DNA of 64,000 nucleotides from positions 124,001 to 188,000 of the forward strand of contig LCZK01000006.1 in NCBI GenBank assembly GCA_001025035.1, read 5' to 3'. This DNA comes from Actinobacteria bacterium IMCC26207 (GTDB taxonomy: Bacteria > Actinomycetota > Acidimicrobiia > Acidimicrobiales > Microtrichaceae). The notes below the pieces were generated by a model. That model made no database searches, was not told the DNA's origin, and saw only the letters and a program-made list of their open reading frames with translations. Below are positions 9,190 through 18,145 of this stretch, in pieces. Positions within the stretch are counted from its first letter, which is position 1; each line of letters begins with the position of its first letter. The position numbers were made by a program, and so were the translations under genes.

Positions 9190-9585
9190 TTACAGATCTA
9201 GGGCTGAGCGGATATCGGTTTGCGCAAAGTCCTGCCCCACAAACAGCAGGCTTTCATTGCGGGCCAAGGCCAAGCCGTATGCAAAACAATCTCCAAAATG
9301 AAGCCCCGCCGGATGACGTCCCTTTCCAAACCGGCGCCACCCGTCAACAGCAAGCCGAGCTACCTCGGCTGTGACATCCTCAATGCCGATCTCGAGACGC
9401 CGGAGTGCCTCATCGGCAAGAAGAACCCCTTCAGCTCCGGCTCTGCTCTCCACCACCATGAGTAACTCGACGTGATTGGCGGCAGAGATAACTGATTGAT
9501 CGGTAGTACTCAATAAGTTGTCGATTCGAGTCGCCTCCGGCTCGCCGAGAAGCAGCGCCATGATTGCAGAGGTGTCAACCACCAT
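9190..9585 (-). CDS. vapC: VapC-family PIN-domain ribonuclease toxin
   Basis: The 131-residue PIN-domain protein has the acidic metal-binding residues expected for VapC: Asp4 in VVDTSAIMALL, Glu40 in NHVELLMV, Asp99 in HFGDCFAYGLA and Asp119 in VGQDF. VapC toxins cleave tRNA, rRNA or mRNA and are inhibited by their paired VapB. Its ATG shares one base with the stop codon of the upstream antitoxin gene (TGATG), the usual coupled arrangement. All active-site residues are present, so the toxin looks intact. The target RNA cannot be predicted. Confidence 0.93.
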   Translation of the reverse strand: MVVDTSAIMALLLGEPEATRIDNLLSTTDQSVISAANHVELLMVVESRAGAEGVLLADEALRRLEIGIEDVTAEVARLAVDGWRRFGKGRHPAGLHFGDCFAYGLALARNESLLFVGQDFAQTDIRSALDL

Positions 9586-9821
9586 CAGCTCGGTAGCCCA
9601 TCAGAGTCGTAGCCAACTATCTCGTCAGCTGTTCGGGCATCAAGAACTGCCAGGCTCCGGAACTCGGCTGCTAAGTCAAGGGCTGAACGTCGCGGAAAGC
9701 GGGCCAGGCGCTCACCCTCGAGTTTTGCTCGTATTGCCTCGGTTACGGCTTCTGTGATGGATTCACCCGTGATCTCGGCTCTAAATGAGTCAAGAAATCC
9801 CTTGCGCGCGACCACGAACAT
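9585..9821 (-). CDS. vapB: VapB-family antitoxin
   Basis: The 78-residue product matches the actinobacterial VapB (Rv0623-like) pattern: a helical TGESITEAVTEAIRAKLEGERLAR segment, a short linker, and the C-terminal toxin-neutralising tail LDARTADEIVGYDSDGLP. It overlaps vapC by one base. The start is uncertain. ATG 9821 gives a near-normal family length; the frame runs back to 9977, but that part lies inside the opposite MoxR gene. No clear ribosome-binding site precedes 9821, so a leaderless transcript is possible. The 39-base gap to the divergent MoxR gene would hold both promoters, and VapBC complexes normally repress their own. Confidence 0.85.
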   Translation of the reverse strand: MFVVARKGFLDSFRAEITGESITEAVTEAIRAKLEGERLARFPRRSALDLAAEFRSLAVLDARTADEIVGYDSDGLPS

Positions 9822-9860
9822 GTGTTCGTATAGCTGCCGGTGTGATGGGAAGAAGGATCG

Positions 9861-10946
9861 ATGTCTCAGGTAGTACGCGAAGCGTTGGCAATAGCTATTC
9901 AGATCGGCCAGCCGGTCATGCTGTGGGGAGGTCCCGGCGAAGGGAAATCCCGAATGATCGAGCAACTCGCCGAGCAACTCAACCGGCCTTGCGAGGTTGT
10001 AGTTGGAAGCGTGCGAGAGGCCTCAGACTTTGTGGGCTTACCCGTGCGAGTGGGTGACTCCGTTTCATTCGCTCCACCACTCTGGGCCACTCGATGCATT
10101 GAACACCCAAACACCGTTGTGTTCTTGGACGAACTCACCACTGCAGCCCCATCGGTTCAGGCGGCGATGCTGCGCGTCATTCTTGAGCGTGAAGTAGGCG
10201 ATCTGCGTCTGCCGCCCACGGTCTCGTTTGTAGCTGCAGCAAACCCGCCCGAAATATCTGCCGGTGGTGACGACCTTGCGCCCCCGCTGGCAAACCGGTT
10301 CTGCCATCTTGAATGGCAAGCGGACTCGACAAACTGGGTATCGGGCATGATCCGCGGCTGGCAGCCAGATGCAGTGCCCATTGTTCCAACAAGCCAAACC
10401 GTCGAACTTGCTCATTGGCGAGCAATGCTGGCCGGGTTCATCACGGCAAGGCCCTCGATTCTGCGACAAGTACCCACCGATACAGTCAATCAAGGAAGAG
10501 CATGGCCCTCTCCTAGAACCTGGGATCAAGCGCATCGAGTGGCAGCCGCTGCGGATGCAGCGGGCGCACGACGTTCCGTTCGATCCGCCTTAGTCACCGG
10601 CCTAGTTGGGTTCGGGGCCGCAATCGAGTTCCTGCGCTTTGCCGAGACTGTGGAACTTCCCGACCCTGAGCTCCTACTCGCCGAGCCATCCACGTTGCAG
10701 ACAGAAAGCCGGGTGGACCTTTTGTTGGCCTCCCTCGCAGCAGTCACAGCAGCAGTATCAGTGAATTGCACCCTTGAGCGTTGGCAGAGCGCATGGCAAG
10801 TTCTCGCCGTTGCATGTGAAGCTGGCCGAGCAGATGTAGCGGCCGTTGCTTCGGTTGGTCTCATTGAAATGCGACAGCCCGACTGGCCAGCCCCTGCTGC
10901 CGCAGCAGCCTTCGCCCCGGTCCTGCGCGCTGCAGAACTCGTCTGA
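9861..10946 (+). CDS. MoxR-type AAA+ ATPase
   Basis: The 361-residue protein is a MoxR-class AAA+ ATPase. Walker A is GGPGEGKS (residues 23-30), Walker B is VVFLDELTT, sensor 1 is AANPPE, and an arginine-finger candidate lies in PLANRFCHL. MoxR ATPases act as chaperones or remodelers with a VWA-domain partner. AAGGA stands just before the ATG at 9861. It is followed 25 bases later by the metallopeptidase/VWA gene and then by an unknown gene overlapping the second by four bases, so the three form one operon. The helical C-terminal part is not of a type I recognise. Confidence 0.9.
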   Translation: MSQVVREALAIAIQIGQPVMLWGGPGEGKSRMIEQLAEQLNRPCEVVVGSVREASDFVGLPVRVGDSVSFAPPLWATRCIEHPNTVVFLDELTTAAPSVQAAMLRVILEREVGDLRLPPTVSFVAAANPPEISAGGDDLAPPLANRFCHLEWQADSTNWVSGMIRGWQPDAVPIVPTSQTVELAHWRAMLAGFITARPSILRQVPTDTVNQGRAWPSPRTWDQAHRVAAAADAAGARRSVRSALVTGLVGFGAAIEFLRFAETVELPDPELLLAEPSTLQTESRVDLLLASLAAVTAAVSVNCTLERWQSAWQVLAVACEAGRADVAAVASVGLIEMRQPDWPAPAAAAAFAPVLRAAELV

Positions 10947-10971
10947 CTGCGCTAGGAGGGACTGCCCAACC

Positions 10972-12213
10972 ATGACTGCAACCAATATCAGCGCCACCCG
11001 CATCCCCCCGCTCTCCGGCGCAGACGCTGAGTTCTTCTCAGCCGCACGCCTCCGGGCAGCCAGACTGCAGCCGTACTTGGCTTCAGCGGTGTTCTCTCTC
11101 GTGCCCGTGGCCCAACCTGGGTACGGCACCTTCGGAGTAGATCGCTGGTGGCGGGTCTATCTAGACATGGACCGAGCAAGAGAATGGGGAATTGCGGCCA
11201 CCGCAGCCGTCATTCTGCACGAGGCGCATCACGTGGTTCGAGACCATCATGCACGGGCTGATCGAATCAGCGTGGAAGCGAATCACGCTCACCTCTGGAA
11301 TCTTGCGGGTGACGCAGCCATCAACGACGACCTGCTTGACGATGGTCTGGCGTTGCCCTCGCCGGTCTTACCCAAGCACCTCGGTCTTCAAACTGGGCTG
11401 CTCGAAGAAACCTACTTTCGCCACCTGCTTGAACAAGAGGAACAAGATCAGGCTCAGAAATCGTGTGGGTCAGGCTCAGGTGGAACTCCACTCGAGTCCG
11501 AGATCGACCAAGAACCCGATGCAGCAGACCCCGCTGGGCCGCAGGGAATAGATCAGGTAGAGGCACAGGCCATACGCCGCGCCGTGGCGCACGATGTCGT
11601 AGCTGCTCAAGGAACGGGGCAAAATGTATCGCCAGGGCTGGTGCTCTGGGCACAGGACCTTCTCAATCCGCAGGTGCCTTGGCAAAGCTTGCTCCGCTCA
11701 GCACTGGGCTCAAGCGCACGGGCAATCACATCAAAGCCGCAGCCAGATTGGGCTCGGCCCGACAGGCGCAGTGACTCCCGCCCTGAGTTCCCTCGGCCTG
11801 GCTCACGTCACCTGCGCCCTCAGGTCGCCGTCGTGATCGACACCTCCTACTCGATGTCTCGGCCATTGCTCAACGCGGCAGTAACAGAGATCAATGCGCT
11901 GCTGCAGCGCTTCGGTGTGAGCGAACTCATCGTGGTCGTCTGTGACGCAGCGGCAACTCCCCCTCAACGAGTGCGCAGAATTGGCGAGCTGGCGTTGAGC
12001 GGTGGCGGCGGCACCGATCTTCGAGTCGGAATTGCGGCAGCAGCGGAATGCCGGCCAAGCCCGCAGATAATTGTCGTGCTCACCGATGGCTTCACCCCAT
12101 GGCCTCAAGAGGCGCCGGCGCGCACAAAGCTGATCGCTATCATCATTGGCAATCACGCCCCACTGCCCGAGGGCACGGGAATCACCTCGCTTCGGATCAA
12201 GGAGCCCCGGTGA
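10972..12213 (+). CDS. Metallopeptidase-like plus VWA-domain protein (DUF2201-type)
   Basis: The 413-residue protein has two parts. The N-terminal part has a zinc-protease-like motif ILHEAHHVVRDHH (HExxH, His83-His87), as in the putative metallopeptidase domain (PF13203). The C-terminal part is a VWA-like domain (PF09967) with an intact MIDAS motif DTSYS near residue 290, a TD-type segment GGGGTDLRVG and LTDGF. Such proteins are encoded with MoxR ATPases. AGGAGGG lies eleven bases before ATG 10972. The middle (about residues 155-210) is acidic and Gln-rich, a likely linker. Whether the HEAHH site is an active peptidase cannot be told from sequence. Confidence 0.88.
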   Translation: MTATNISATRIPPLSGADAEFFSAARLRAARLQPYLASAVFSLVPVAQPGYGTFGVDRWWRVYLDMDRAREWGIAATAAVILHEAHHVVRDHHARADRISVEANHAHLWNLAGDAAINDDLLDDGLALPSPVLPKHLGLQTGLLEETYFRHLLEQEEQDQAQKSCGSGSGGTPLESEIDQEPDAADPAGPQGIDQVEAQAIRRAVAHDVVAAQGTGQNVSPGLVLWAQDLLNPQVPWQSLLRSALGSSARAITSKPQPDWARPDRRSDSRPEFPRPGSRHLRPQVAVVIDTSYSMSRPLLNAAVTEINALLQRFGVSELIVVVCDAAATPPQRVRRIGELALSGGGGTDLRVGIAAAAECRPSPQIIVVLTDGFTPWPQEAPARTKLIAIIIGNHAPLPEGTGITSLRIKEPR

Positions 12214-13244
12214 GCCTGCGTGTTCTTGAACCAGTTCAGATGCTGCAACACCTACGCGCCACTACTCACCTCGATGAATGTTGCTCCCCGCAACGGCCAT
12301 TCGAGGAATGCGAATGGTGCCACTGGGCCTTGTGTACGCCCGAGGCAACCCAACTCATTCAGATTCAAACGGATTGCGCTCAGCTCCTCAACAGCAAACT
12401 TGCCCCAAGTGTTGCTTGGGTGATCGCCTGCTCGCAGTTGCTCGAGTCCTTTCATGACATCGAACTTTCAGAGATTCGAGTGCCCGGCTCACGCGTGCTC
12501 GCAGGTCATCTACACAGAGAGCTGTCCGCGGCACTCATCCCGCTTCGCAAAAAACTCGCTCAGGTCGGCAGAGAAAACGGGCCTCTCGCAGAGCGCTGCG
12601 CACAAACTGCAGGTGTACTCACAGCTGCCGCAATCCAACAACCACAGCACGCAGCGCTTCTAGCTCAGCTGCCGTCATCGCTTCGTGAGCAGCTGGGCAA
12701 GTTGGCCTCTTCACTCTCTTCTCAATTACAGATAGCGGGCATGTTGCCACTCATCGATCACCTGCACTGGCAGGGACTGCCTTCCCTCGACAGCCAACCC
12801 GAGTGGGACCGTCGACCGCGGCCTGGCGATGCCGCTGGCCTAAAGAGGCGGCAACTCGCTGGCACCAATCTTGAGGCCGGTTCCCTTGAGTCCATCGTGG
12901 TCGAATCGATGTTCACTCAGCTCACCGAGCAGTTGCTAGAGATGAGCGAGCAGTTCCATCATGGCGCACCACCCGTCACTGTGAGTCGGCCCCTACACCG
13001 GGGTCGACATTCGCAGCGCACCCGCAACATGATGTTTCGAATCGCAAAAATCGACTGGCATCTGAGCTTTGTCGACACTGGCTACGCCGCCTGTTGGAAC
13101 ACTCGCATTGAGGGTGATCACATGGTCACTGATCTGCCTTGGCAAGTGGCCATGGCAGTTGAAGCCTGTGATGCGCACGGGCTTGTCAGCGCTTGTTACC
13201 AAGACCTTCCAGAACGACCAACTGTCCAAATGGTCTCCCTCTAG
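12210..13244 (+). CDS. Unknown protein, third gene of the MoxR-VWA operon
   Basis: I do not recognise this 344-residue protein. It starts at GTG 12210, overlapping the VWA gene stop (GTGA) with AGGAG five bases upstream, so it is translationally coupled to the VWA protein. Near the N terminus is a Cys-rich patch (CC at residues 24-25, then Cys34, Cys37 and Cys42 in CEWCHWALC) that could bind a metal. The middle is helical and Gln/Leu-rich. The C-terminal 70 residues (FRIAKIDWHLSFVDTGYAACWNTRI onward) look like a compact beta-rich domain. There are no signal peptide, membrane segments or nucleotide-binding motifs. By position it is probably a client, adaptor or effector of the MoxR-VWA machine. 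Confidence 0.8.
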   Translation: MSLRVLEPVQMLQHLRATTHLDECCSPQRPFEECEWCHWALCTPEATQLIQIQTDCAQLLNSKLAPSVAWVIACSQLLESFHDIELSEIRVPGSRVLAGHLHRELSAALIPLRKKLAQVGRENGPLAERCAQTAGVLTAAAIQQPQHAALLAQLPSSLREQLGKLASSLSSQLQIAGMLPLIDHLHWQGLPSLDSQPEWDRRPRPGDAAGLKRRQLAGTNLEAGSLESIVVESMFTQLTEQLLEMSEQFHHGAPPVTVSRPLHRGRHSQRTRNMMFRIAKIDWHLSFVDTGYAACWNTRIEGDHMVTDLPWQVAMAVEACDAHGLVSACYQDLPERPTVQMVSL

Positions 13245-13273
13245 CGATCAGTAAGTGGTAGTCAGTTGGCATC

Positions 13274-15007
13274 ATGTTGCATAAATGGCCACCGGGACTA
13301 CAAGTTGCTCGCAGCTATCAACTCTCTTGGCTGAAGGGCGACCTGATTGCGGCTGTAGTACTGACAGGTCTTCTCATCCCCGCAGGCATGGGTTATGCCG
13401 AAGTTGCCGGTCTGCCACCGGTCACCGGCCTCTACGCAACCATCGTGCCGCTATTGGTCTATGCAGTGATGGGGCCCTCACGCCTGCTGGTGTTGGGCCC
13501 GGACTCGGCACTTGCGCCCATCATCGGCGCGTCGATCTTGCCGCTCGCCGCAGGTGACCCCGAACGCGCAATCGCACTAGCGGGTCTACTGGCCATTCTG
13601 ATGGGAGCCATGCTCATTGCCGGTGGGCTCTTCAAACTTGGCTTTCTGACCGACCTTCTTTCTAAGCCGATCCGCCTGGGCTATCTGCATGGCATCGCGC
13701 TGGTAGTGATCGTTGGGCAAATACCCAAGGTCTTGGGCTTTTCTATTCAGGCAGAATCGCTCCCCGACGAGATCAGAGAAATAGTTCTCGGAGTTCTCAA
13801 TGGCGAGACAAACCGGGTAGCTCTGCTCATGGGCATTGCATCGCTCATCGTCATTGTTGTTCCCAAACTTTTTGCACCCAAGGTTCCCGGCGTACTGATC
13901 GCCGTAGTCGGCTCGGTCATCCTGACAGCTTGGCTAGGCCTGAATCAGAAGCTCGCAGTAGTAGGAGCCCTCCCCACTGGCCTTCCTGCACCGGCGCTCG
14001 GCGGGCTTCAATTCGGCGATGTGACCAGCCTGATCATCCCGGCGGCTGGCATTGCTTTGATTGCCTTTGCCGACACCGGCGTATTGTCTCGAACCTTCGC
14101 TGCACGCCGTGGCGACAGTGTGGACGGCAACTCAGAGATGGCAGCTATTGGCATCTCTAACGTTGCTAGTGGACTCTTTGGCGGATTCTCGATCTCTGCA
14201 AGTGCATCGCGCACACCCGTTGCAGAAGACTCCGGGGCGAAGACTCAACTCGTGGGAGTTGTTGGTGCAGCACTTGTGCTGCTCTTCATGTTCGCAGCGC
14301 CCGGCCTGACCGCTTACCTGCCCTCTGCAACGCTCGCTGTGGTGGTGATCGTGGCTGCTACTGCTCTGATCGACCTGCGCGCCGTTCGAAGTCTTTTCCG
14401 AATGAGCCGACGAGAAACTGCCCTCTCTGCGGTGACGTTCCTGAGCGTGGCGCTGCTCGGGGTACTCCAGGGAATCCTCATTGCGATTGGGCTGTCGCTC
14501 TTGGCTTTTGTGAGCCAGGCATGGCGGCCGCACCGAACCGAGCTCGTTCGAGTGACCGGGGTCAAGGGGTACCACTCGATTGAGCGTCACCCGGAGGGGG
14601 AGCGGATCCCCGGGCTGGTGATCGCTCGTTTTGATGCTCCGCTGTTCTTCGCGAACGGCGCAATTTTTGATTCGTATGTGCGGTCGCTAGTTGATGCAAC
14701 TCAGGGCAAAGTTCGGTGGGTGGTTATCGCCTCCGAACCAATCACGGGCGTAGACACCACGGCCCTTGACGAACTGATCGAGTTGGATGATCACCTAGAG
14801 AAACACGGGGTTTCGCTTCGCTTTGCAGAGATGAAAGGTCCCGTGAAGGACCAACTCATTCGGTTTGGACTTGGCGAAAGGTTTCCGCCCGACCATTTCT
14901 TTCCCACCCTTGGAACGGCAGTCGATGCGTATCTCCTCGAAACAGGCGTGCAGTTCCAAGACTGGGATGATCCGGAACCACCAGATCAAACTAGGGACAG
15001 GCAGTGA
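13274..15007 (+). CDS. SulP-family anion transporter with STAS domain
   Basis: The 577-residue protein is a SulP/SLC26-type permease. The N-terminal 400 residues hold the multi-helix transporter with the family segment IPAGMGYAEVAGLPPVTGLYATIVPLLVYAVMGPSR and the later SASASRTPVAEDSGAKTQ. A C-terminal STAS domain (about 450-560, LVIARFDAPLFFANGAIFDSYV, TTALDELIELDDHL) follows. Sulfate, bicarbonate or another anion is the likely substrate; SulP sequences alone do not separate these. It begins 29 bases after the MoxR-operon stop and may be read through from it. I see no strong ribosome-binding site before the ATG. Confidence 0.92.
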   Translation: MLHKWPPGLQVARSYQLSWLKGDLIAAVVLTGLLIPAGMGYAEVAGLPPVTGLYATIVPLLVYAVMGPSRLLVLGPDSALAPIIGASILPLAAGDPERAIALAGLLAILMGAMLIAGGLFKLGFLTDLLSKPIRLGYLHGIALVVIVGQIPKVLGFSIQAESLPDEIREIVLGVLNGETNRVALLMGIASLIVIVVPKLFAPKVPGVLIAVVGSVILTAWLGLNQKLAVVGALPTGLPAPALGGLQFGDVTSLIIPAAGIALIAFADTGVLSRTFAARRGDSVDGNSEMAAIGISNVASGLFGGFSISASASRTPVAEDSGAKTQLVGVVGAALVLLFMFAAPGLTAYLPSATLAVVVIVAATALIDLRAVRSLFRMSRRETALSAVTFLSVALLGVLQGILIAIGLSLLAFVSQAWRPHRTELVRVTGVKGYHSIERHPEGERIPGLVIARFDAPLFFANGAIFDSYVRSLVDATQGKVRWVVIASEPITGVDTTALDELIELDDHLEKHGVSLRFAEMKGPVKDQLIRFGLGERFPPDHFFPTLGTAVDAYLLETGVQFQDWDDPEPPDQTRDRQ

Positions 15008-15011
15008 CGAA

Positions 15012-15302
15012 CTAGGCAGTGACGAACTTCCACCAGACGCTGCTGTTTGCATTGGTCACTCCACCGGAATTGACTGCTCGGACCTGCCAGTAGTAACTGG
15101 TTGCCCTCGTCAGAGAGGCCGCTGTTGCTGAACGACTCGTCCCAACCGAGGTCCAGGTTCCATCACACACGGAGTTGTTGATCGTGTCCAAGCAGACCTC
15201 GTAGCGAACGACCCCGGTGCTTGCGCCCCAAGACAGCGTCAGGGTGGTGGCCCGTCCGGTCAAGTTGGTACTCGGGCTGCTCTTGTTGAAGGCAGCTGGC
15301 AA
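15012..15302 (-). pseudogene. Stray fibronectin type III domain, probable gene remnant
   Basis: The 96-codon frame encodes one FN3-like domain (TLTLSWGASTGVVRYEVCLDT, TSYYWQVRAVNSGG, WWKFVTA), the kind repeated at the C terminus of large secreted actinobacterial proteins. It has no signal peptide and no ATG or GTG start. The only start candidate is TTG 15302, with AAGG four bases upstream. It lies in the same frame as the upstream MFS gene, separated only by that gene's TAA stop and two codons. Either it is the end of a lost surface protein, or it is translated by coupling. I favour a remnant. Confidence 0.55.
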
Positions 15303-15308
15303 TGGACC

Positions 15309-16649
15309 TTACTCATCCACGGTTGCTTCCATGTGTCGGTCATGAACGGATACCGAGCGAGGGACAACGGCTGTGACCTCGGGAGGAGCATCGCTGTCAT
15401 CAAGCACATCGATCGCTGCACCAATGCCCATTCGTTTGCCGATCGGCAAAACAATCAGTAACACGCCGCCGCAGATCCAAAATCCAGCTGCCAGCGAGAA
15501 CTGATCCGACATAAATCCAATGAATTCCTGCGCCACAGGAAACACCAGCATGGGGACCATGTGATACGCGGTCAACACCGATCCGCGTGACTTCTCAGGA
15601 GAGTGCACCTGCACAAGTGCTGCCAGAACCGAGATGTCAATCGCGAAAGCCAGACCAACCGGCAGCAACAACAACACCACAATCATGAACACCCTGCCTG
15701 GGCTTGCGTTCATCTTGGTGACGAATGCCATACCGACCAAGCCAAGCCCCGCAACCATCACACACAGTCGCTGCATCTGCCCCCATTTCACCCGGAGGTG
15801 AAAACGCTTGACTGCTACAACAACCACGAGCCCGCCGACTACATACGCGGTCTGAAGAACGGACAGAATCCAGGCACCCGACCCAATCTCGGCGGCTACT
15901 GCCGGCAGCGTGATGCTGAAGCTGCCGCCAAAGCAGGAGATGACGCACGCAACGAAAACAGCTCGCAATCCAGGGTTGGTCTTGCGGAGGTGAACGATCT
16001 CTCTGAGTTTGCCCTGCGCAACTGCCTGCGGGGCCTTTCCTGTTACGGGTAGAACGGCTAGGACTGGGGCAAAGAAGGTCAGAGCACTAAAAAGGTAGAT
16101 CCAAGTTGGTCCGAGGGCCGCGTAGATAGCCCCACCAAGAAGCAGCCCGATAACCGACGAGATTGACTTGGCTTTCGTGATGGAGGCATTGAACTCGGGC
16201 ACGGCATCCGCTGGGGCCAAGAAGCGAGTGACCATTGCGCCAGCCGGAGCCGTAAGTCCAGAGATAATGCCGATCAGGAGGTACCACAGCAGCAGGTTTC
16301 TCGTAGCAAGCTCGCCGGCGAGCGAGAAAAATACGGGCACAAAGCCAACGAGTCCGAGGGCTATACCGCCCCAGACGTAGAGCTTTGCAGCACTGTATTT
16401 TCCCGAGAGGCTTGTAGCTGCCCCGCCCAGAAGAAGCGATGGGACAGAGGACACCACGGTGACCAACGCGCTAATCGCAACGGAGCCAGAATTCGCGTAG
16501 ATCACATAAGAAGTGGCCAACCAAGCCATCGAGCTTCCCAGCCCAGACAGGATCGTGGCGCGGATAAACCACGGTCGGTGCCGAGCAAACTCGTCGAGTA
16601 CTGCTTCCGACGAGTTCGGCTTGGGCGCAGGCAATTCAGGCTCCTCCAT
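15309..16649 (-). CDS. MFS transporter (EntS/MdfA-like 12-TM exporter)
   Basis: The 446-residue product shows about twelve hydrophobic segments and MFS features, including TRFLAPADAVPEFNASITKAKSISSVIGLLLGGAIY, typical of the enterobactin-exporter-like (MFS_3) branch. The N terminus is hydrophilic (EEPELPAPKPNSSE) and the C terminus carries a short soluble tail. Start at ATG 16649; GGGGTG lies about ten bases before it. The gene is divergent from the LivK-type gene. Substrate is unknown. Its TAA stop is followed in frame by the FN3 remnant. Confidence 0.85.
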   Translation of the reverse strand: MEEPELPAPKPNSSEAVLDEFARHRPWFIRATILSGLGSSMAWLATSYVIYANSGSVAISALVTVVSSVPSLLLGGAATSLSGKYSAAKLYVWGGIALGLVGFVPVFFSLAGELATRNLLLWYLLIGIISGLTAPAGAMVTRFLAPADAVPEFNASITKAKSISSVIGLLLGGAIYAALGPTWIYLFSALTFFAPVLAVLPVTGKAPQAVAQGKLREIVHLRKTNPGLRAVFVACVISCFGGSFSITLPAVAAEIGSGAWILSVLQTAYVVGGLVVVVAVKRFHLRVKWGQMQRLCVMVAGLGLVGMAFVTKMNASPGRVFMIVVLLLLPVGLAFAIDISVLAALVQVHSPEKSRGSVLTAYHMVPMLVFPVAQEFIGFMSDQFSLAAGFWICGGVLLIVLPIGKRMGIGAAIDVLDDSDAPPEVTAVVPRSVSVHDRHMEATVDE

Positions 16650-16741
16650 CTATCTATTTCACCCCGAAAGCGTCTGCATGTGCCAACATGGCACCCAAGA
16701 AAGCTTCATTCTAGGTGCTTTCTCAAATCAGGGGAGTCTTG

Positions 16742-18100
16742 ATGTTGAGCAACAACTCACAAACTCGGCCCACTCGCGGCCTAGCTGCAGGGCGACACAC
16801 AAAGCGAGTTTTTACAGTGGCAGCAGCCGCAGTACTCAGCTTGTCGATGATCGCTCTGGCCGGTTGTTCAAAGTCCGACTCCTCGAGTTCTGACTCCACC
16901 ACTACCACGGTTGCGATTACTACAACTGTCAAAGTCGGAGCACTCCTTGACCTCACGGGCGACGGAAAGACGTTGGGTCTTGCCTCGCAGAGTGTCCTTG
17001 AAGCCGGCGTTGAATCAGCCGCCGCTGAAGGGGTCAAGATCGAACTTGACGTACGAGACACAGGCGGCGACCCCGAAACCGCTCTTAAAGAACTCACGAG
17101 TCTGAATGAGGCTGGAGTCACATCTGTGATTGGCCCACAGACCAGTTCTGAGGCAAAGAACATCCTTCCCTATGCTGACGCAAACGGCATGATTCTCATC
17201 TCCCAAGGAAGTACTGCATCCACCTTGGCAGTCCCCACTGACTCGCTATTCCGCATGGTTCCTACCGACAAGGTCGAAGGCGTGGCCTCGGGCGACCTAA
17301 TCACCAACAAAGGCCCAGTCACGCTGATCACTGCCAACAGCGATGACGCTGGCAACAACGGACTTGTTTCCACAGTGGGCGCTGATGTCACAGCCGGCGG
17401 CGGCACTGTGATCGCTGGACCTACCTACGCACCAAAAGAGACCGACTTTGCCGCTGTTGCGCAAAAGATTGCAGATGCAGTCGCACAAGCCGACAGCGGC
17501 GCAACCAAAGCCGTGTACTTGGCTGGCTTCGGTGAAGTTGCTCAGATTCTGGCCGAGGCTTCAGGCATTGCGGCCCTCCAAGATATTCCCTTCTATGGCG
17601 GAGATGGTTCGGCGCAGTCCACCAAACTGACCGATGACGCAACCGGTGCCGCCTTTGCTGCTGGTTCCGCCGATGGCTTCGCAAGCCCGCTGCCCGTGAT
17701 TGGTGATGACGCTGAAGCCCCACCAGAGGAACTCGTCAAAGCCGATCCAGAGCCAGACCCACTTGCATATGGTGCCTATGACGCTCTGATGATTCTCACC
17801 GCCGTGTTTGCCAAAGATGGGGCAGACCTCAAGGGAGCCGATTTGCGGACTGCCTTTATGACTACCGCCGAGGGCTACAAGGGCGTGACCGGCGTGGTCA
17901 CGCTCGATGCTTCGGGCGATCGGGCCACCATGCCATATGCCTATTGGGGCATCTGCGAGGTAGACAAGGCATTCGAGTGGAAGGTACTCGGAGGTTGGGT
18001 GCCACCATCTCCGACCGAGCCAGCAACCACGACCAAGCCAGGAACGATTACTTGGGATGGTTGCACCACTGGCGGCGTTGGCGCAGCCGAGACCCCGTAG
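16742..18100 (+). CDS. LivK-type periplasmic-binding lipoprotein
   Basis: The 452-residue product has a long N region, a signal peptide and lipobox Cys42 (LAGCSKSD), a Thr/Ser linker, then a type I periplasmic-binding fold as in branched-chain amino acid receptors: KVGALLDLTGDGKTLG, GVTSVIGPQTSSEAKN, ISQGSTASTLAVPTDSLFRMVPTD. ATG 16742 is chosen over 16715 because GGGGAG lies six bases upstream. Upstream are two inverted repeats, GTGCCA/TGGCAC (16680-16694) and GAAAGC/GCTTTC (about 16700-16722). No permease or ATPase genes are adjacent, so it is either an orphan receptor or works with a transporter elsewhere. Ligand unknown. Confidence 0.9.
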   Translation: MLSNNSQTRPTRGLAAGRHTKRVFTVAAAAVLSLSMIALAGCSKSDSSSSDSTTTTVAITTTVKVGALLDLTGDGKTLGLASQSVLEAGVESAAAEGVKIELDVRDTGGDPETALKELTSLNEAGVTSVIGPQTSSEAKNILPYADANGMILISQGSTASTLAVPTDSLFRMVPTDKVEGVASGDLITNKGPVTLITANSDDAGNNGLVSTVGADVTAGGGTVIAGPTYAPKETDFAAVAQKIADAVAQADSGATKAVYLAGFGEVAQILAEASGIAALQDIPFYGGDGSAQSTKLTDDATGAAFAAGSADGFASPLPVIGDDAEAPPEELVKADPEPDPLAYGAYDALMILTAVFAKDGADLKGADLRTAFMTTAEGYKGVTGVVTLDASGDRATMPYAYWGICEVDKAFEWKVLGGWVPPSPTEPATTTKPGTITWDGCTTGGVGAAETP

Positions 18101-18145
18101 GCCCTCCAGCCCGAAGCCACTCAGCAGTTTTCACGGCCGCTGTCA

